Shown: positions 1 through 6,455 of the stretch, in pieces | Layout: every line of letters starts with the position of its first letter | How positions within the stretch are numbered: position 1 is the first letter of the stretch | Assembly (NCBI GenBank): GCA_947624925.1 | Contig: CANQMG010000062.1 | Location: 1-8,250 of the forward strand | DNA from: an uncultured Clostridia bacterium | GTDB taxonomy: Bacteria > Bacillota > Clostridia > TANB77 > CAG-508 | DNA: 8,250 nt | Direction of reading: 5' to 3' | Notes under the pieces: model-generated | What the model was told of the DNA's origin: nothing | The model's database searches: none | What the model saw: the letters and a program-made list of their open reading frames with translations, nothing else | Program-made: the position numbers and the translations under genes

Positions 1-58
1 AGCAGCAATCTCCACCAAATCCGAAACCACCGCATCCGCATCCTCTGTTTTCTGGCAT
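1..58 (-). CDS. Small Cys/Gly-rich peptide, partial (C-terminus off left edge)
   Basis: Reading the minus strand from an ATG at 58-56 gives an open frame to the window edge whose 19 visible residues begin MPENRGCGCGG and end GGDCC. The start is well supported by a GGGGGG-type purine stretch (the C-run at 65-70 on the plus strand) a few bases upstream. The residues seen are almost entirely Gly, Cys and Phe, resembling the short Cys/Gly-rich peptides common in spore-forming Clostridia and loosely the YjcZ-like sporulation peptides. That link is inference. Its neighbour at 109-222 is a second Cys-rich peptide on the same strand 50 bases upstream, so the two are probably co-transcribed. Function is unknown and the rest of the gene cannot be seen. 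Confidence 0.6.
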   Translation of the reverse strand, partial: MPENRGCGCGGFGFGGDCC

Positions 59-108
59 GTTATTTCCCCCCTTTCAAAATAAAAATGTACTTTGGGTATT
101 AGGGTAAT

Positions 109-222
109 CTAGTTGTTACCGCAGCAACATCTATTGCCACAACCGCAACAGAAAAGTAGTAAGAAAAGGATGATGAACCATAGAATTTCACTATTACATC
201 CATTGTCGCAACAATTTCCCAT
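109..222 (-). CDS. 37-residue Cys-rich single-span membrane peptide
   Basis: An ATG at 222-220 on the minus strand opens 37 codons ending in TAG (111-109). The start follows a strong GGGAGGT ribosome binding site (231-237) at good spacing. The peptide begins MGNCCDNGCN, has one very hydrophobic segment of about 14 residues (ILWFIILFLLLF core, roughly residues 13-26), and ends in a Cys cluster (CCGCGNRCCCG). Ten or so cysteines flank a membrane span on both sides, so it may bind metal, form disulfides or be lipid-associated. These roles are guesses from composition. Small Cys-rich hydrophobic peptides of this layout are common as hypothetical proteins in Clostridia, some annotated as sporulation-related. 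It lies just upstream of the partial Cys/Gly-rich gene and divergent from mutL. It is too short for most gene callers but has all the marks of a real gene. Confidence 0.75.
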   Translation of the reverse strand: MGNCCDNGCNSEILWFIILFLLLFCCGCGNRCCCGNN

Positions 223-240
223 TTGACTTTACCTCCCTAT

Positions 241-261
241 AAGAACTTTTTTTTTGTTCTT
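241..261. repeat. AAGAAC / GTTCTT inverted repeat around a T9 run
   Basis: AAGAAC (241-246) and GTTCTT (256-261) are perfect inverted arms separated by nine T. A separate perfect 12-base palindrome TTCTTATAAGAA lies at 279-290. Both are in the upstream region of the minus-strand Cys-rich peptides. They may be a transcript hairpin and an operator-like site, or simple AT-rich coincidence. Confidence 0.4.
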
Positions 262-289
262 TTGTATGATATATACTATTCTTATAAGA
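261..289 (-). promoter_or_regulatory. Possible sigma-E-like promoter for the Cys-rich peptide genes
   Basis: On the minus strand a TCTTATA element (289-283) is followed after 14 bases by CATACAAA (268-261). This resembles the sporulation sigma-E pattern known from Bacillus (KMATATT, 14 bases, CATACAnT), with mismatches in both boxes. A sigma-A alternative -10 (TATCAT) overlaps the same place but lacks a -35. In such AT-rich DNA the match could be chance. Confidence 0.25.
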
Positions 290-327
290 AAAAAATTGTT
301 ACAATATAAAATAATTATGAAAAAACC

Positions 328-357
328 TATACAAAAAACATAATTAAATGATATAAT
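328..357 (+). promoter_or_regulatory. Extended -10 promoter of mutL
   Basis: TATAAT at 352-357 is a perfect -10 box, preceded by TG at 349-350, which makes the extended TGnTATAAT form. A partial -35, TATACA (328-333, four of six matches to TTGACA), lies 18 bases upstream. Predicted transcription start is near 364, about 30 bases ahead of the mutL ATG. The likely transcript is mutL-miaA and perhaps the HlyD-like gene, as no other promoter or terminator is evident before 4780. Confidence 0.65.
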
Positions 358-393
358 TTTAAAGTATAAAAACTAAAGAAAGAAGGTAAAAAA

Positions 394-2571
394 ATGGGAA
401 ATATAGTTTTACTAGATGATTTAACAATAAATAAAATTGCAGCAGGAGAAGTTATAGAAAGACCAGCATCTGTCGTAAAAGAAATGATTGAAAATTCAAT
501 AGATGCAGGCGCCACGAATATTAGTATAGAGATAAAAAATGGTGGAATATCATATATACGTATATCTGATAATGGAAAAGGAATACAGCAAGATGATTTG
601 GAGATGGCTTTTGAAAGACATGCTACAAGTAAAATAAGGCAAGCAGAAGATTTAAATGATATTAAGTCTATGGGGTTTAGAGGAGAGGCTTTAGCTAGTA
701 TAGTATCTATATCAAATGTAGAAATGATTACAAGAACTCAAGATAGTGAAGTAGGATACAAGATAATTGCAGAAGCTGGAAAAATATTATCTGTTGAAGA
801 AGTTGGATGCCCTATTGGAACAACAATTACTGTAACAAATTTGTTCTTTAATACACCTGTTAGATATAAATTTCTAAAAAAGGATTATACAGAATCAGGA
901 TATATAGAAGATGTAGTAGCTAGAACAGCATTAGTTAATACCAGTATAGCATTTAAACTAATAAATTCAGGTAAAAATATAATACAAACATCAGGAAATG
1001 GTAATATACAAGATGTAATATATGCCATATATGGTAGAGATATTGCAAATAGTGTATTAGATGTAAATTATAATTATGAAGATATAAACATTACTGGAGT
1101 AGTAGGAAAACCTGAAATTGCAAGGTCAAACAGAGGAAATCAATTGTTTTTTGTAAATAAAAGATTCATAAAAGATAAAATATTAAGTGGAGCATTAGAA
1201 AAAGCCTTTAAAGGTTTACTACCTATTGGAAAGTATGGATTTTGCGCTTTAAATATAGATATTAATCCTAATAAAGTAGATGTAAATGTTCATCCTGCAA
1301 AATTAGAAGTTAGATTTGAAGATGAAAATAAGGTGTTTAAGGCAGTTTATTATGCTGTTCAAGATACATTATTAAAGGCAGAATTAATTAGCAATACAGA
1401 AAAACAATACGATAATGATGATAATAGTAATCAAGAAATAAAACATAAAGCTACATTTTCGGATTTATTTAAGAAAATTTCTAATGATTATAAAAAAGAA
1501 AATGAAATAAAAAACAATATAGAGGAAATTTATAATGAAAGACAGCAAACAAATAGCAATAATGTAGAAGAAACAAATGTAAATTCAGATGTAATAACTA
1601 ATAATATGCATACTGAAAATAATATAGAAGAATTAAAAAATAATGTTGAAGAAGGACAAGAAACTGATCAAATACAAGAAGAAAAGCAAACAAATATAAA
1701 AATGGGAGAACTATTAACAGAAATAGCTAGAATGAAGACAGATTTAAATAATGATACTATTTCACAAGAAATATCTCAAGAAACACAAAAATTTGAAATA
1801 AATAAGCTTGTAAATGAAATGGATAATTTAGCTTTAAATCAAGACTTTAATACAATGTATGAAAAAACATTTGGAAAAAATCTACAAGAAGAAACAGAAA
1901 AGGAAAAAGAAATTAGAGCATATGATATTATAAAAGACAATAATCTATCAGTATTTGAGGATTCCGAAAGTTATAATTCATCAGTTCCAAAATTAACATA
2001 TAAGTTTATTGGAATAGCTTTTTCTACATACATAATTCTTGAAATTGAAGATGAATTATATATTATGGATCAACACGCTGCTCATGAAAGAATTATGTAT
2101 GAAAAAATAAAGAAAAATTATTATTCATCTGATGAAAAAGATTCACAACTACTACTTCTACCTGATATAATAACATTAACACATAAGGAAATGGACATAG
2201 CAAAGGATAATATGGATATATTCAGAAAAGCAGGTTTTGAAGTTGAAGAATTTGGAGAAAACACAATAAAACTAACTGGTGTACCAACGGTTTGTTTCGA
2301 TTTAGATACAAAAGAATTATTTTTAGAAACATTAGATGAAATAAATACAGTTGCAAGAACTGCTAAGCAAGAAATAGAAGAAAAATTTATTGCAACAGTT
2401 GCATGCAAAGCAGCTGTTAAAGCTAATATGGCTTTAACAAAGGAAGAAGTGGATAGTTTAATGGATCAATTATTATTGTTACCAAATCCATTTACATGTC
2501 CTCACGGAAGACCTACTGTTATCAAAATGGATAAAAAAGATATTGAGAAGAAGTTTGCAAGAAGAAAATAA
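394..2571 (+). CDS. mutL: DNA mismatch repair protein MutL
   Basis: MutL couples mismatch recognition by MutS to strand nicking and removal. In Gram-positive bacteria it is itself a latent endonuclease. The N-terminal GHL ATPase domain shows the catalytic E30 and N34 in EMIENSIDAG, DNGKGI (59-64), and GFRGEAL (94-100). The C-terminal endonuclease domain shows DQHAAHERIMYE (559-570), the ACKAA motif (from 670), and CPHGRP (702-707), which together supply the metal site. This type therefore does not depend on MutH. Between about residues 335 and 540 lies a long linker rich in Asn, Glu, Gln and Lys, which makes the protein 725 residues, longer than most MutL proteins (roughly 600-680). The ATG at 394 follows an AGAAGG site (381-386). 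miaA follows with almost no gap, as is usual in Firmicutes. mutS, often immediately upstream, is absent here, and mutL has its own promoter. Confidence 0.97.
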   Translation: MGNIVLLDDLTINKIAAGEVIERPASVVKEMIENSIDAGATNISIEIKNGGISYIRISDNGKGIQQDDLEMAFERHATSKIRQAEDLNDIKSMGFRGEALASIVSISNVEMITRTQDSEVGYKIIAEAGKILSVEEVGCPIGTTITVTNLFFNTPVRYKFLKKDYTESGYIEDVVARTALVNTSIAFKLINSGKNIIQTSGNGNIQDVIYAIYGRDIANSVLDVNYNYEDINITGVVGKPEIARSNRGNQLFFVNKRFIKDKILSGALEKAFKGLLPIGKYGFCALNIDINPNKVDVNVHPAKLEVRFEDENKVFKAVYYAVQDTLLKAELISNTEKQYDNDDNSNQEIKHKATFSDLFKKISNDYKKENEIKNNIEEIYNERQQTNSNNVEETNVNSDVITNNMHTENNIEELKNNVEEGQETDQIQEEKQTNIKMGELLTEIARMKTDLNNDTISQEISQETQKFEINKLVNEMDNLALNQDFNTMYEKTFGKNLQEETEKEKEIRAYDIIKDNNLSVFEDSESYNSSVPKLTYKFIGIAFSTYIILEIEDELYIMDQHAAHERIMYEKIKKNYYSSDEKDSQLLLLPDIITLTHKEMDIAKDNMDIFRKAGFEVEEFGENTIKLTGVPTVCFDLDTKELFLETLDEINTVARTAKQEIEEKFIATVACKAAVKANMALTKEEVDSLMDQLLLLPNPFTCPHGRPTVIKMDKKDIEKKFARRK

Positions 2572-2582
2572 TGGAGGTTATT

Positions 2583-3501
2583 GTGGAAAAACCAAAAATA
2601 ATAGTTATATGTGGGCCAACTGCATCTCGGAAAAACAAAGTTATCAATTGAACTTGCCAAAAGAATAAATGCTCAAATTGTTTCAGCAGATTCTATGCAA
2701 ATATACAAATATATGGATATTGGGAGTGCTAAGCCTACAAAAGATGAAATGCAAAATATAAAACATTATTTGTTAGACTTTGTAGAACCGAATAAAAGAT
2801 ATAGTGTTGCAAACTTTTGCAAAGATGCTAAAAATGCAATTAAAGAAATTTTGGCTAAAGGAAAAAATGTTATAATTGTTGGTGGGACAGGCTTATATAT
2901 TGATTCGTTAGTGCTTGGAATTGAATATGAAGATATTGAAATAGATTATGAATATAGAAAGCAATTAGAAGAAAAAGCCCAAAAAGATGGATTAGATACT
3001 TTATACAATGAGGCATATAGAATAGATCCAGAAGCTACTAGTAAAATAAGCAAGAATGATAAAAAAAGAATTATAAGAATATTGGAAATATATCATAAAA
3101 CTGGCAAAACTAAAACACAGCAAAATATTGAATCTAGAAAAAATCAGGTAGAGTATGATTATAAAATATTTGGAATTAATATTGAAAGAGATATATTATA
3201 TGATAGAATAAATAAAAGGGTAGATTTAATGCTAGAAAATGGATTAATAAATGAAGTTGAAAACTTAGTAAACAGATATAAAGAATTTCCAACTGCAATG
3301 CAAGGACTTGGATATAAAGAAGTTAGAGAATATTTAGATAATAAAATTTCCAAAGAAGATATGATAGAAAAAATAAAGATGGAAACAAGACGATATGCTA
3401 AAAGACAGCTTACATGGTTTAGAAAAAACAAAGAAATAGTATGGCTTGATGGAATGGAAGATATTAATTATAATATAGATATAATCTTACAAAATCTATA
3501 A
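2583..3501 (+). pseudogene. miaA: tRNA dimethylallyltransferase MiaA, frameshifted in the P-loop
   Basis: MiaA adds a dimethylallyl group to A37 of tRNAs that read UNN codons. From a GTG at 2583, with GGAGG at 2573-2577 upstream, the frame reads VEKPKIIVICGPTAS, the family's first strand and P-loop start. One extra base in TCTC (2626-2628) then shifts the frame. Removing it restores SGKTKLSIELAKR and the rest to the stop at 3501, giving 305 residues, normal for the family. Downstream motifs are intact: SADSMQIYKYMDIG, VGGTGLYIDSL, AMQGLGYKEV and RRYAKRQLTWFRK. The remainder therefore shows no decay. An ATG at 2571 overlapping the mutL stop (TAATG) is in the same frame, but the GTG has the better ribosome binding site. 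The shift may be a recent mutation or a sequencing or assembly error. A GTG restart at 2611 would give a 296-residue product lacking the first strand. Confidence 0.9.
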
Positions 3502-3537
3502 ATTCATTTAATATATTTTTATAAGGGTAAATTAAAT

Positions 3538-4779
3538 ATGAAAAAAATTAAATTTAATAAAAGGATAGATAAAAATAAAATAAAAAAAATTATTATTTTA
3601 GTTGTTCTAATAATATTAATAATATTCTTATATAACATTGTAAAACTAATAATAAAACCTACAGATACTTTTATGGTTGAAAATGGAAGTATATATATTG
3701 AAGAAAGTAATGTTGGATATATTATTAGAGATGAAATTTTAATTCAGGGAGAAAATTATAAAAATGGTATTTCACAAATAAAATCTGAAGGAGAAAAAGT
3801 TGCAAAAGGTGATCCAATATTTAGATATTATAGCAATAATGAAGAAAAACTAATACAAAATATAGCAGAATTAGATGAGAAAATTCAAGAGGCATTAGAA
3901 GAACAAAATAATGTATTTCCAGGAGATATTAAACTACTAGATAAGCAGATAGAAGAAAAAATTGCACAAATGAGAGAAACAAATGATTTAAATTCAATAA
4001 AAGAATATAAAAAATATGTTAACGAGTATATGCTAAAAAAAGCAAAGATAGTAGGAGAACTAAGTCCATCAGGATCTTATTTAAAAAAGTTAATTAATCA
4101 AAGAAGTAAATATGAAGAACAATTAAATTCTGGTTCTGAATATGTAAGTGCAACTAGAAGTGGTATTGTGTCATATAAAATAGATGGATTAGAAAACACA
4201 TTAAACCCATCTAAATTTGATAATTTAAGTGAAGAATTATTAAATAGTTTTAAACTAAAAACAGGACAAATTATAGGAACAAATAACGAAAGTGCAAAAA
4301 TAGTAAATAACTTTAATTGTTACATTGCTGTTGTTTTAAACTCAGAGCAAGCAAAAAATGCAAATATAAATGATAGTGTTAAATTAAGGCTTGCGAATAA
4401 TAATGATGTTGATGCAACAATAGAATATAAAGCAACCCAAGATAACAATAATATAATAGTTGTATTTAAAATTAATAAATATATTGAAGAACTTATAAAT
4501 TATAGAAAAATATCATTAGATATAATTTGGAGCAGTAGTAGTGGATTAAAAGTTCCAAATTCATCAATATTAGAAGAAAATGAACTTAAATATGTTGTTA
4601 GAAATAGGGCAGGATATACTGACAAAATTATGATAAAAGTATTAAAACAAAATGAAAAGTATTCTATTATAGAAAATTACACAACAGAAGAATTAAAAAA
4701 TATGGGATATGAAGCAAAAGAAATATATTCAAGAAAAATTATTACAATTTATGACGAAATATTATTAAATCCAACATAG
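3538..4779 (+). CDS. HlyD-like membrane-anchored adaptor protein
   Basis: The 413-residue protein has a Lys-rich cytoplasmic start (1-17), one membrane anchor (about 18-39, nearly all Ile/Leu/Val), and an outer portion. After the anchor comes a half-hairpin/lipoyl-like segment (about 55-100, with GEKVAKGDPIFRY). A predicted coiled coil rich in Glu, Lys and Gln follows (about 102-200). The second lipoyl half begins near 202 (SATRSGIVSYKIDG), with a beta-rich remainder to the C-terminus. This order matches HlyD/MFP-type periplasmic adaptors. In Gram-positive genomes such proteins are commonly annotated as HlyD family and are often found next to the sepF cluster. No transporter partner is in the window, so an export role is unproven, and a cell-envelope or division role is equally possible. 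The ATG at 3538 has an AAGGGT site 11 bases upstream. It lies 36 bases after miaA, probably in the same transcript. Confidence 0.75.
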   Translation: MKKIKFNKRIDKNKIKKIIILVVLIILIIFLYNIVKLIIKPTDTFMVENGSIYIEESNVGYIIRDEILIQGENYKNGISQIKSEGEKVAKGDPIFRYYSNNEEKLIQNIAELDEKIQEALEEQNNVFPGDIKLLDKQIEEKIAQMRETNDLNSIKEYKKYVNEYMLKKAKIVGELSPSGSYLKKLINQRSKYEEQLNSGSEYVSATRSGIVSYKIDGLENTLNPSKFDNLSEELLNSFKLKTGQIIGTNNESAKIVNNFNCYIAVVLNSEQAKNANINDSVKLRLANNNDVDATIEYKATQDNNNIIVVFKINKYIEELINYRKISLDIIWSSSSGLKVPNSSILEENELKYVVRNRAGYTDKIMIKVLKQNEKYSIIENYTTEELKNMGYEAKEIYSRKIITIYDEILLNPT

Positions 4780-4812
4780 AATATTACGAAAATATTACAA
4801 CAATATTAAGTT
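4780..4812. repeat. Three 11-bp phased AATATTA repeats upstream of sepF promoter
   Basis: AATATTA occurs at 4780-4786, 4791-4797 and 4802-4808, a period of exactly 11 bases, starting one base after the HlyD-like stop codon. On the minus strand the first two copies contain CGTAAT and TGTAAT separated by five bases. This is close to the WalR (YycF) consensus TGTWAH-N5-TGTWAH known from Bacillus, with one mismatch. OmpR-family regulators bind such 11-base repeats, so an operator for the sepF promoter at 4835-4863 is plausible. The regulator named is inference only. Confidence 0.45.
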
Positions 4813-4834
4813 TAAATTACGTTAATAAAAAGTA

Positions 4835-4863
4835 TTGACTTTATGTGATAAAAGTAAGATACT
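4835..4863 (+). promoter_or_regulatory. Sigma-A-type promoter of sepF-divIVA
   Basis: TTGACT (4835-4840, five of six to consensus) and GATACT (4858-4863, four of six) are separated by 17 bases, the ideal spacing. Predicted start is near 4870, leaving a leader of about 30 bases with AGGAGG at 4891-4896 before the sepF ATG. It would drive sepF and divIVA up to the terminator at 5864-5901. Confidence 0.65.
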
Positions 4864-4901
4864 TATATCAGTTAATACCAAGGAAAAATTAGGAGGTTAA
4901 T

Positions 4902-5378
4902 ATGGCTGGAGCTATAGTAAATAAAATTTGTGATTTTTTAGGCATGGAAGTTGCTGATAATGATGAAGAGGATGTTGAAGAAAATAAATTGCCAGAATAT
5001 GACGATTATTCAGAAGAAGAAAATGTAGAAGATAGAAGATTCTTCGGAAGAAAAAATTCTAAAGTTGTTAATATGCCACAAGTTCAACAAGTTAGAATGG
5101 TAATTTCTCAACCAACAACTTTTGAACAAGCAGAAGAAATATGTGATTATTTAAAAGAAAGAAAATCAATAATTGTTAATTTAGAGTATGTAAATAAAGA
5201 TATAGCAAGAAGAATTGTTGACGTTATGAGCGGTGCAGTACATGCTTTAGATGGTCATATTCAAAAAATATCTAATTCAATATTTTTAATCGCACCAACA
5301 AATTATGAAATATCAAATGAAATGGCTCGTGAAGAAATAAAAAATAGACTTTCTGTTTCTTGGTTAAAAAATATCTAA
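4902..5378 (+). CDS. sepF: Cell division protein SepF
   Basis: SepF binds FtsZ filaments and anchors them to the membrane, forming arcs or rings at the septum in Gram-positive bacteria. The protein is 158 residues, typical for the family. Residues 1-17 (MAGAIVNKICDFLGMEV) form the expected amphipathic membrane-binding helix. An acidic, disordered linker spans about 19-45, then a short basic patch. The globular SepF domain runs from about 64 to 147. It includes VRMVISQPTTFEQAEEI, a segment reading IIVNLEYVNKDIARRIVDVMSG, written here in parts (IIVNLEYV at about 90, RRIVDVMSGA), and DGHIQKISNSIFLIAPTNYEI. The ATG has a near-perfect AGGAGG six bases upstream. It is followed by divIVA with a 29-base gap. 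The usual ylmE gene is not upstream, where an HlyD-like gene sits instead, and ylmG/ylmH are not downstream. Confidence 0.96.
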   Translation: MAGAIVNKICDFLGMEVADNDEEDVEENKLPEYDDYSEEENVEDRRFFGRKNSKVVNMPQVQQVRMVISQPTTFEQAEEICDYLKERKSIIVNLEYVNKDIARRIVDVMSGAVHALDGHIQKISNSIFLIAPTNYEISNEMAREEIKNRLSVSWLKNI

Positions 5379-5407
5379 TTTGGTATAGCGTATAAGGAGG
5401 AAAAAAC

Positions 5408-5857
5408 ATGATAACACCGCTAGAGATAGAAAACAAAATATTTTCCAGACAAATGAGAAAAGGATATAATACAGATGAAGTTGATGATTTTTTAGATGAT
5501 TTAACTAAAGATTATGAAACATTATATAAAGAAAATATAGAAAGTAAACAAACGATAAGTAAATTAGAAGAAGATATGAAACATTATAAATCAATAGAAA
5601 CTACTTTACAATCTACCTTGGTTATGGCTCAAAGTACAGCAGAAGAAGTTAAAAATGTTGCAAAACAACAGGCAGAACAGATTATTAACGATGCACAAAT
5701 TAATGCAAGAAAAGCTGTAGATAATTTAGAAACAGAAATAACCTTAAAAACACGTCAATTAGAAGATATAAAAAAACAATTTGATATATATAAAGCTAAA
5801 ATGGAGTCTTTACTTATATCACAATTAGAACTATTAAAAGATATAAAAGATGATTAA
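5408..5857 (+). CDS. divIVA: DivIVA-domain polar/septal scaffold protein
   Basis: DivIVA binds negatively curved membrane at septa and poles and recruits division, growth or sporulation partners. The 149-residue protein starts MITPLEIENKIFSRQMRKGY, followed by NTDEVDDFLDDL, which is the conserved N-terminal membrane-binding domain. Where Bacillus subtilis DivIVA has F17-R18 at the tip, this protein has M16-R17 followed by K18, a hydrophobic plus basic pairing that should keep lipid contact. Residues from about 30 on are predicted coiled coil, with the family's AxxTAEEVKxxAxxQAEQIIxxA segment near 75-98. It is shorter than the Bacillus protein (164) but usual for Clostridia. A strong AAGGAGGA lies 7 bases before the ATG. 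It is co-transcribed with sepF and followed directly by a terminator. Confidence 0.94.
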   Translation: MITPLEIENKIFSRQMRKGYNTDEVDDFLDDLTKDYETLYKENIESKQTISKLEEDMKHYKSIETTLQSTLVMAQSTAEEVKNVAKQQAEQIINDAQINARKAVDNLETEITLKTRQLEDIKKQFDIYKAKMESLLISQLELLKDIKDD

Positions 5858-5863
5858 TTAAAT

Positions 5864-5901
5864 AGGTCAAAAGGAGTTATTTCTTTTGACCTTGATTTTT
5901 T
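5864..5901 (+). terminator. Rho-independent terminator after divIVA
   Basis: AGGTCAAAAG (5864-5873) pairs perfectly with CTTTTGACCT (5883-5892), a 10-bp stem with a 9-base loop. A T6 run (5896-5901) follows after three bases. The T run is directly adjacent to the AGGAGG ribosome binding site (5902-5907) of the next gene, so the terminator may be partial, allowing reduced readthrough into 5914-6375. Confidence 0.8.
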
Positions 5902-5913
5902 AGGAGGAATTGT

Positions 5914-6375
5914 ATGAAAAGTCTTGCACATTATTTAACAATAATATTTATAATTATGTTTTGGATATTTAGAGTAGTTGTAGCTGTATCCGCAACATAT
6001 GAAATTGATTTTTGGGTAAAGCCTACTAATATGACAATGGAAATTGCATTAATATTTATTACTATTCCTAGTGTTATTCTTATAAGCAGAAGTAATATAA
6101 TTGGTTCTGTAATATATTTTATAAGCAGTGAGGCATATTTTGGATATGATTTGTACAATACATTTACAAGTGGAAGTGCATTGTCTTATGAGAGTTATAT
6201 AGGTTTAATATTTACTCTAATAGGCGTAATATTACCAATAGCATCAATAATAGTAACTTTTTTAGAGAAAACATATCAGCCAACAGGAAAAAAGACAGAC
6301 TGGTTTTACAAAAATAAAGAAACAGATAGAAAAATGGACGAAAGAGTTGATAAAAATAATTATAGAATATATTAA
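5914..6375 (+). CDS. Conserved four-helix membrane protein of unknown function
   Basis: A 153-residue protein with four predicted membrane helices (about 8-26, 42-58, 61-80 and 95-117) and a hydrophilic C-terminal tail (118-153). The tail reads KKTDWFYKNKETDR then KMDERVDKNNYRIY. Such a Asp-Trp-Phe and DERxDKNNYR ending looks like a constrained motif that I associate with uncharacterised clostridial membrane proteins, not with a named family. The tail is highly charged and probably faces the cytoplasm. It is not LspA, whose conserved Asp motifs are absent, even though lspA often lies after divIVA. The ATG has AGGAGG six bases upstream. It lies between two terminators, and no separate promoter is evident, so expression may depend on readthrough past the divIVA terminator. 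A link to division or envelope is suggested only by position. Confidence 0.8.
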   Translation: MKSLAHYLTIIFIIMFWIFRVVVAVSATYEIDFWVKPTNMTMEIALIFITIPSVILISRSNIIGSVIYFISSEAYFGYDLYNTFTSGSALSYESYIGLIFTLIGVILPIASIIVTFLEKTYQPTGKKTDWFYKNKETDRKMDERVDKNNYRIY

Positions 6376-6397
6376 TTAAATTATATTAAAAAAACTT

Positions 6398-6430
6398 AAG
6401 CAAGCAATTTATTGAAAATTGCTTGCTTTT
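6398..6430. terminator. Strong, probably bidirectional Rho-independent terminator
   Basis: AAGCAAGCAATTT (6398-6410) pairs perfectly with AAATTGCTTGCTT (6416-6428), a 13-bp stem with a 5-base loop. It is followed by TTTT on the plus strand (6427-6430). On the minus strand the A7 run at 6388-6394 becomes T7 three bases after the stem. It ends the transcript of the four-helix membrane protein and marks the border with the accessory region. Confidence 0.85.
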
Positions 6431-6455
6431 ATGTTACAATATCGAAAGAAGAAAT

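Noticed and set aside
2121..2408. Open frame on the minus strand inside mutL, and similar ones at 3159-3431, 327-515, 5931-6158 and 7840-8067
   Set aside because: Each is antisense to a well-supported gene or promoter, has no convincing ribosome binding site and gives a low-complexity Ser/Ile-rich product typical of reversed AT-rich coding DNA.
2629..2638. G AAA AAC slippery heptamer as a programmed -1 frameshift in miaA
   Set aside because: Joining the two miaA frames needs +1 (skip one base), so -1 slippage would not restore the protein.
2611..3501. Treating miaA as an intact 296-residue gene from GTG 2611
   Set aside because: The true family N-terminus (KIIVICGPTAS) lies upstream in another frame with a proper ribosome binding site, so the short version is an artefact of the frameshift.
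5914..6375. Lipoprotein signal peptidase LspA
   Set aside because: It has four helices and follows divIVA, but the LspA catalytic Asp motifs are absent and it has a long charged tail.
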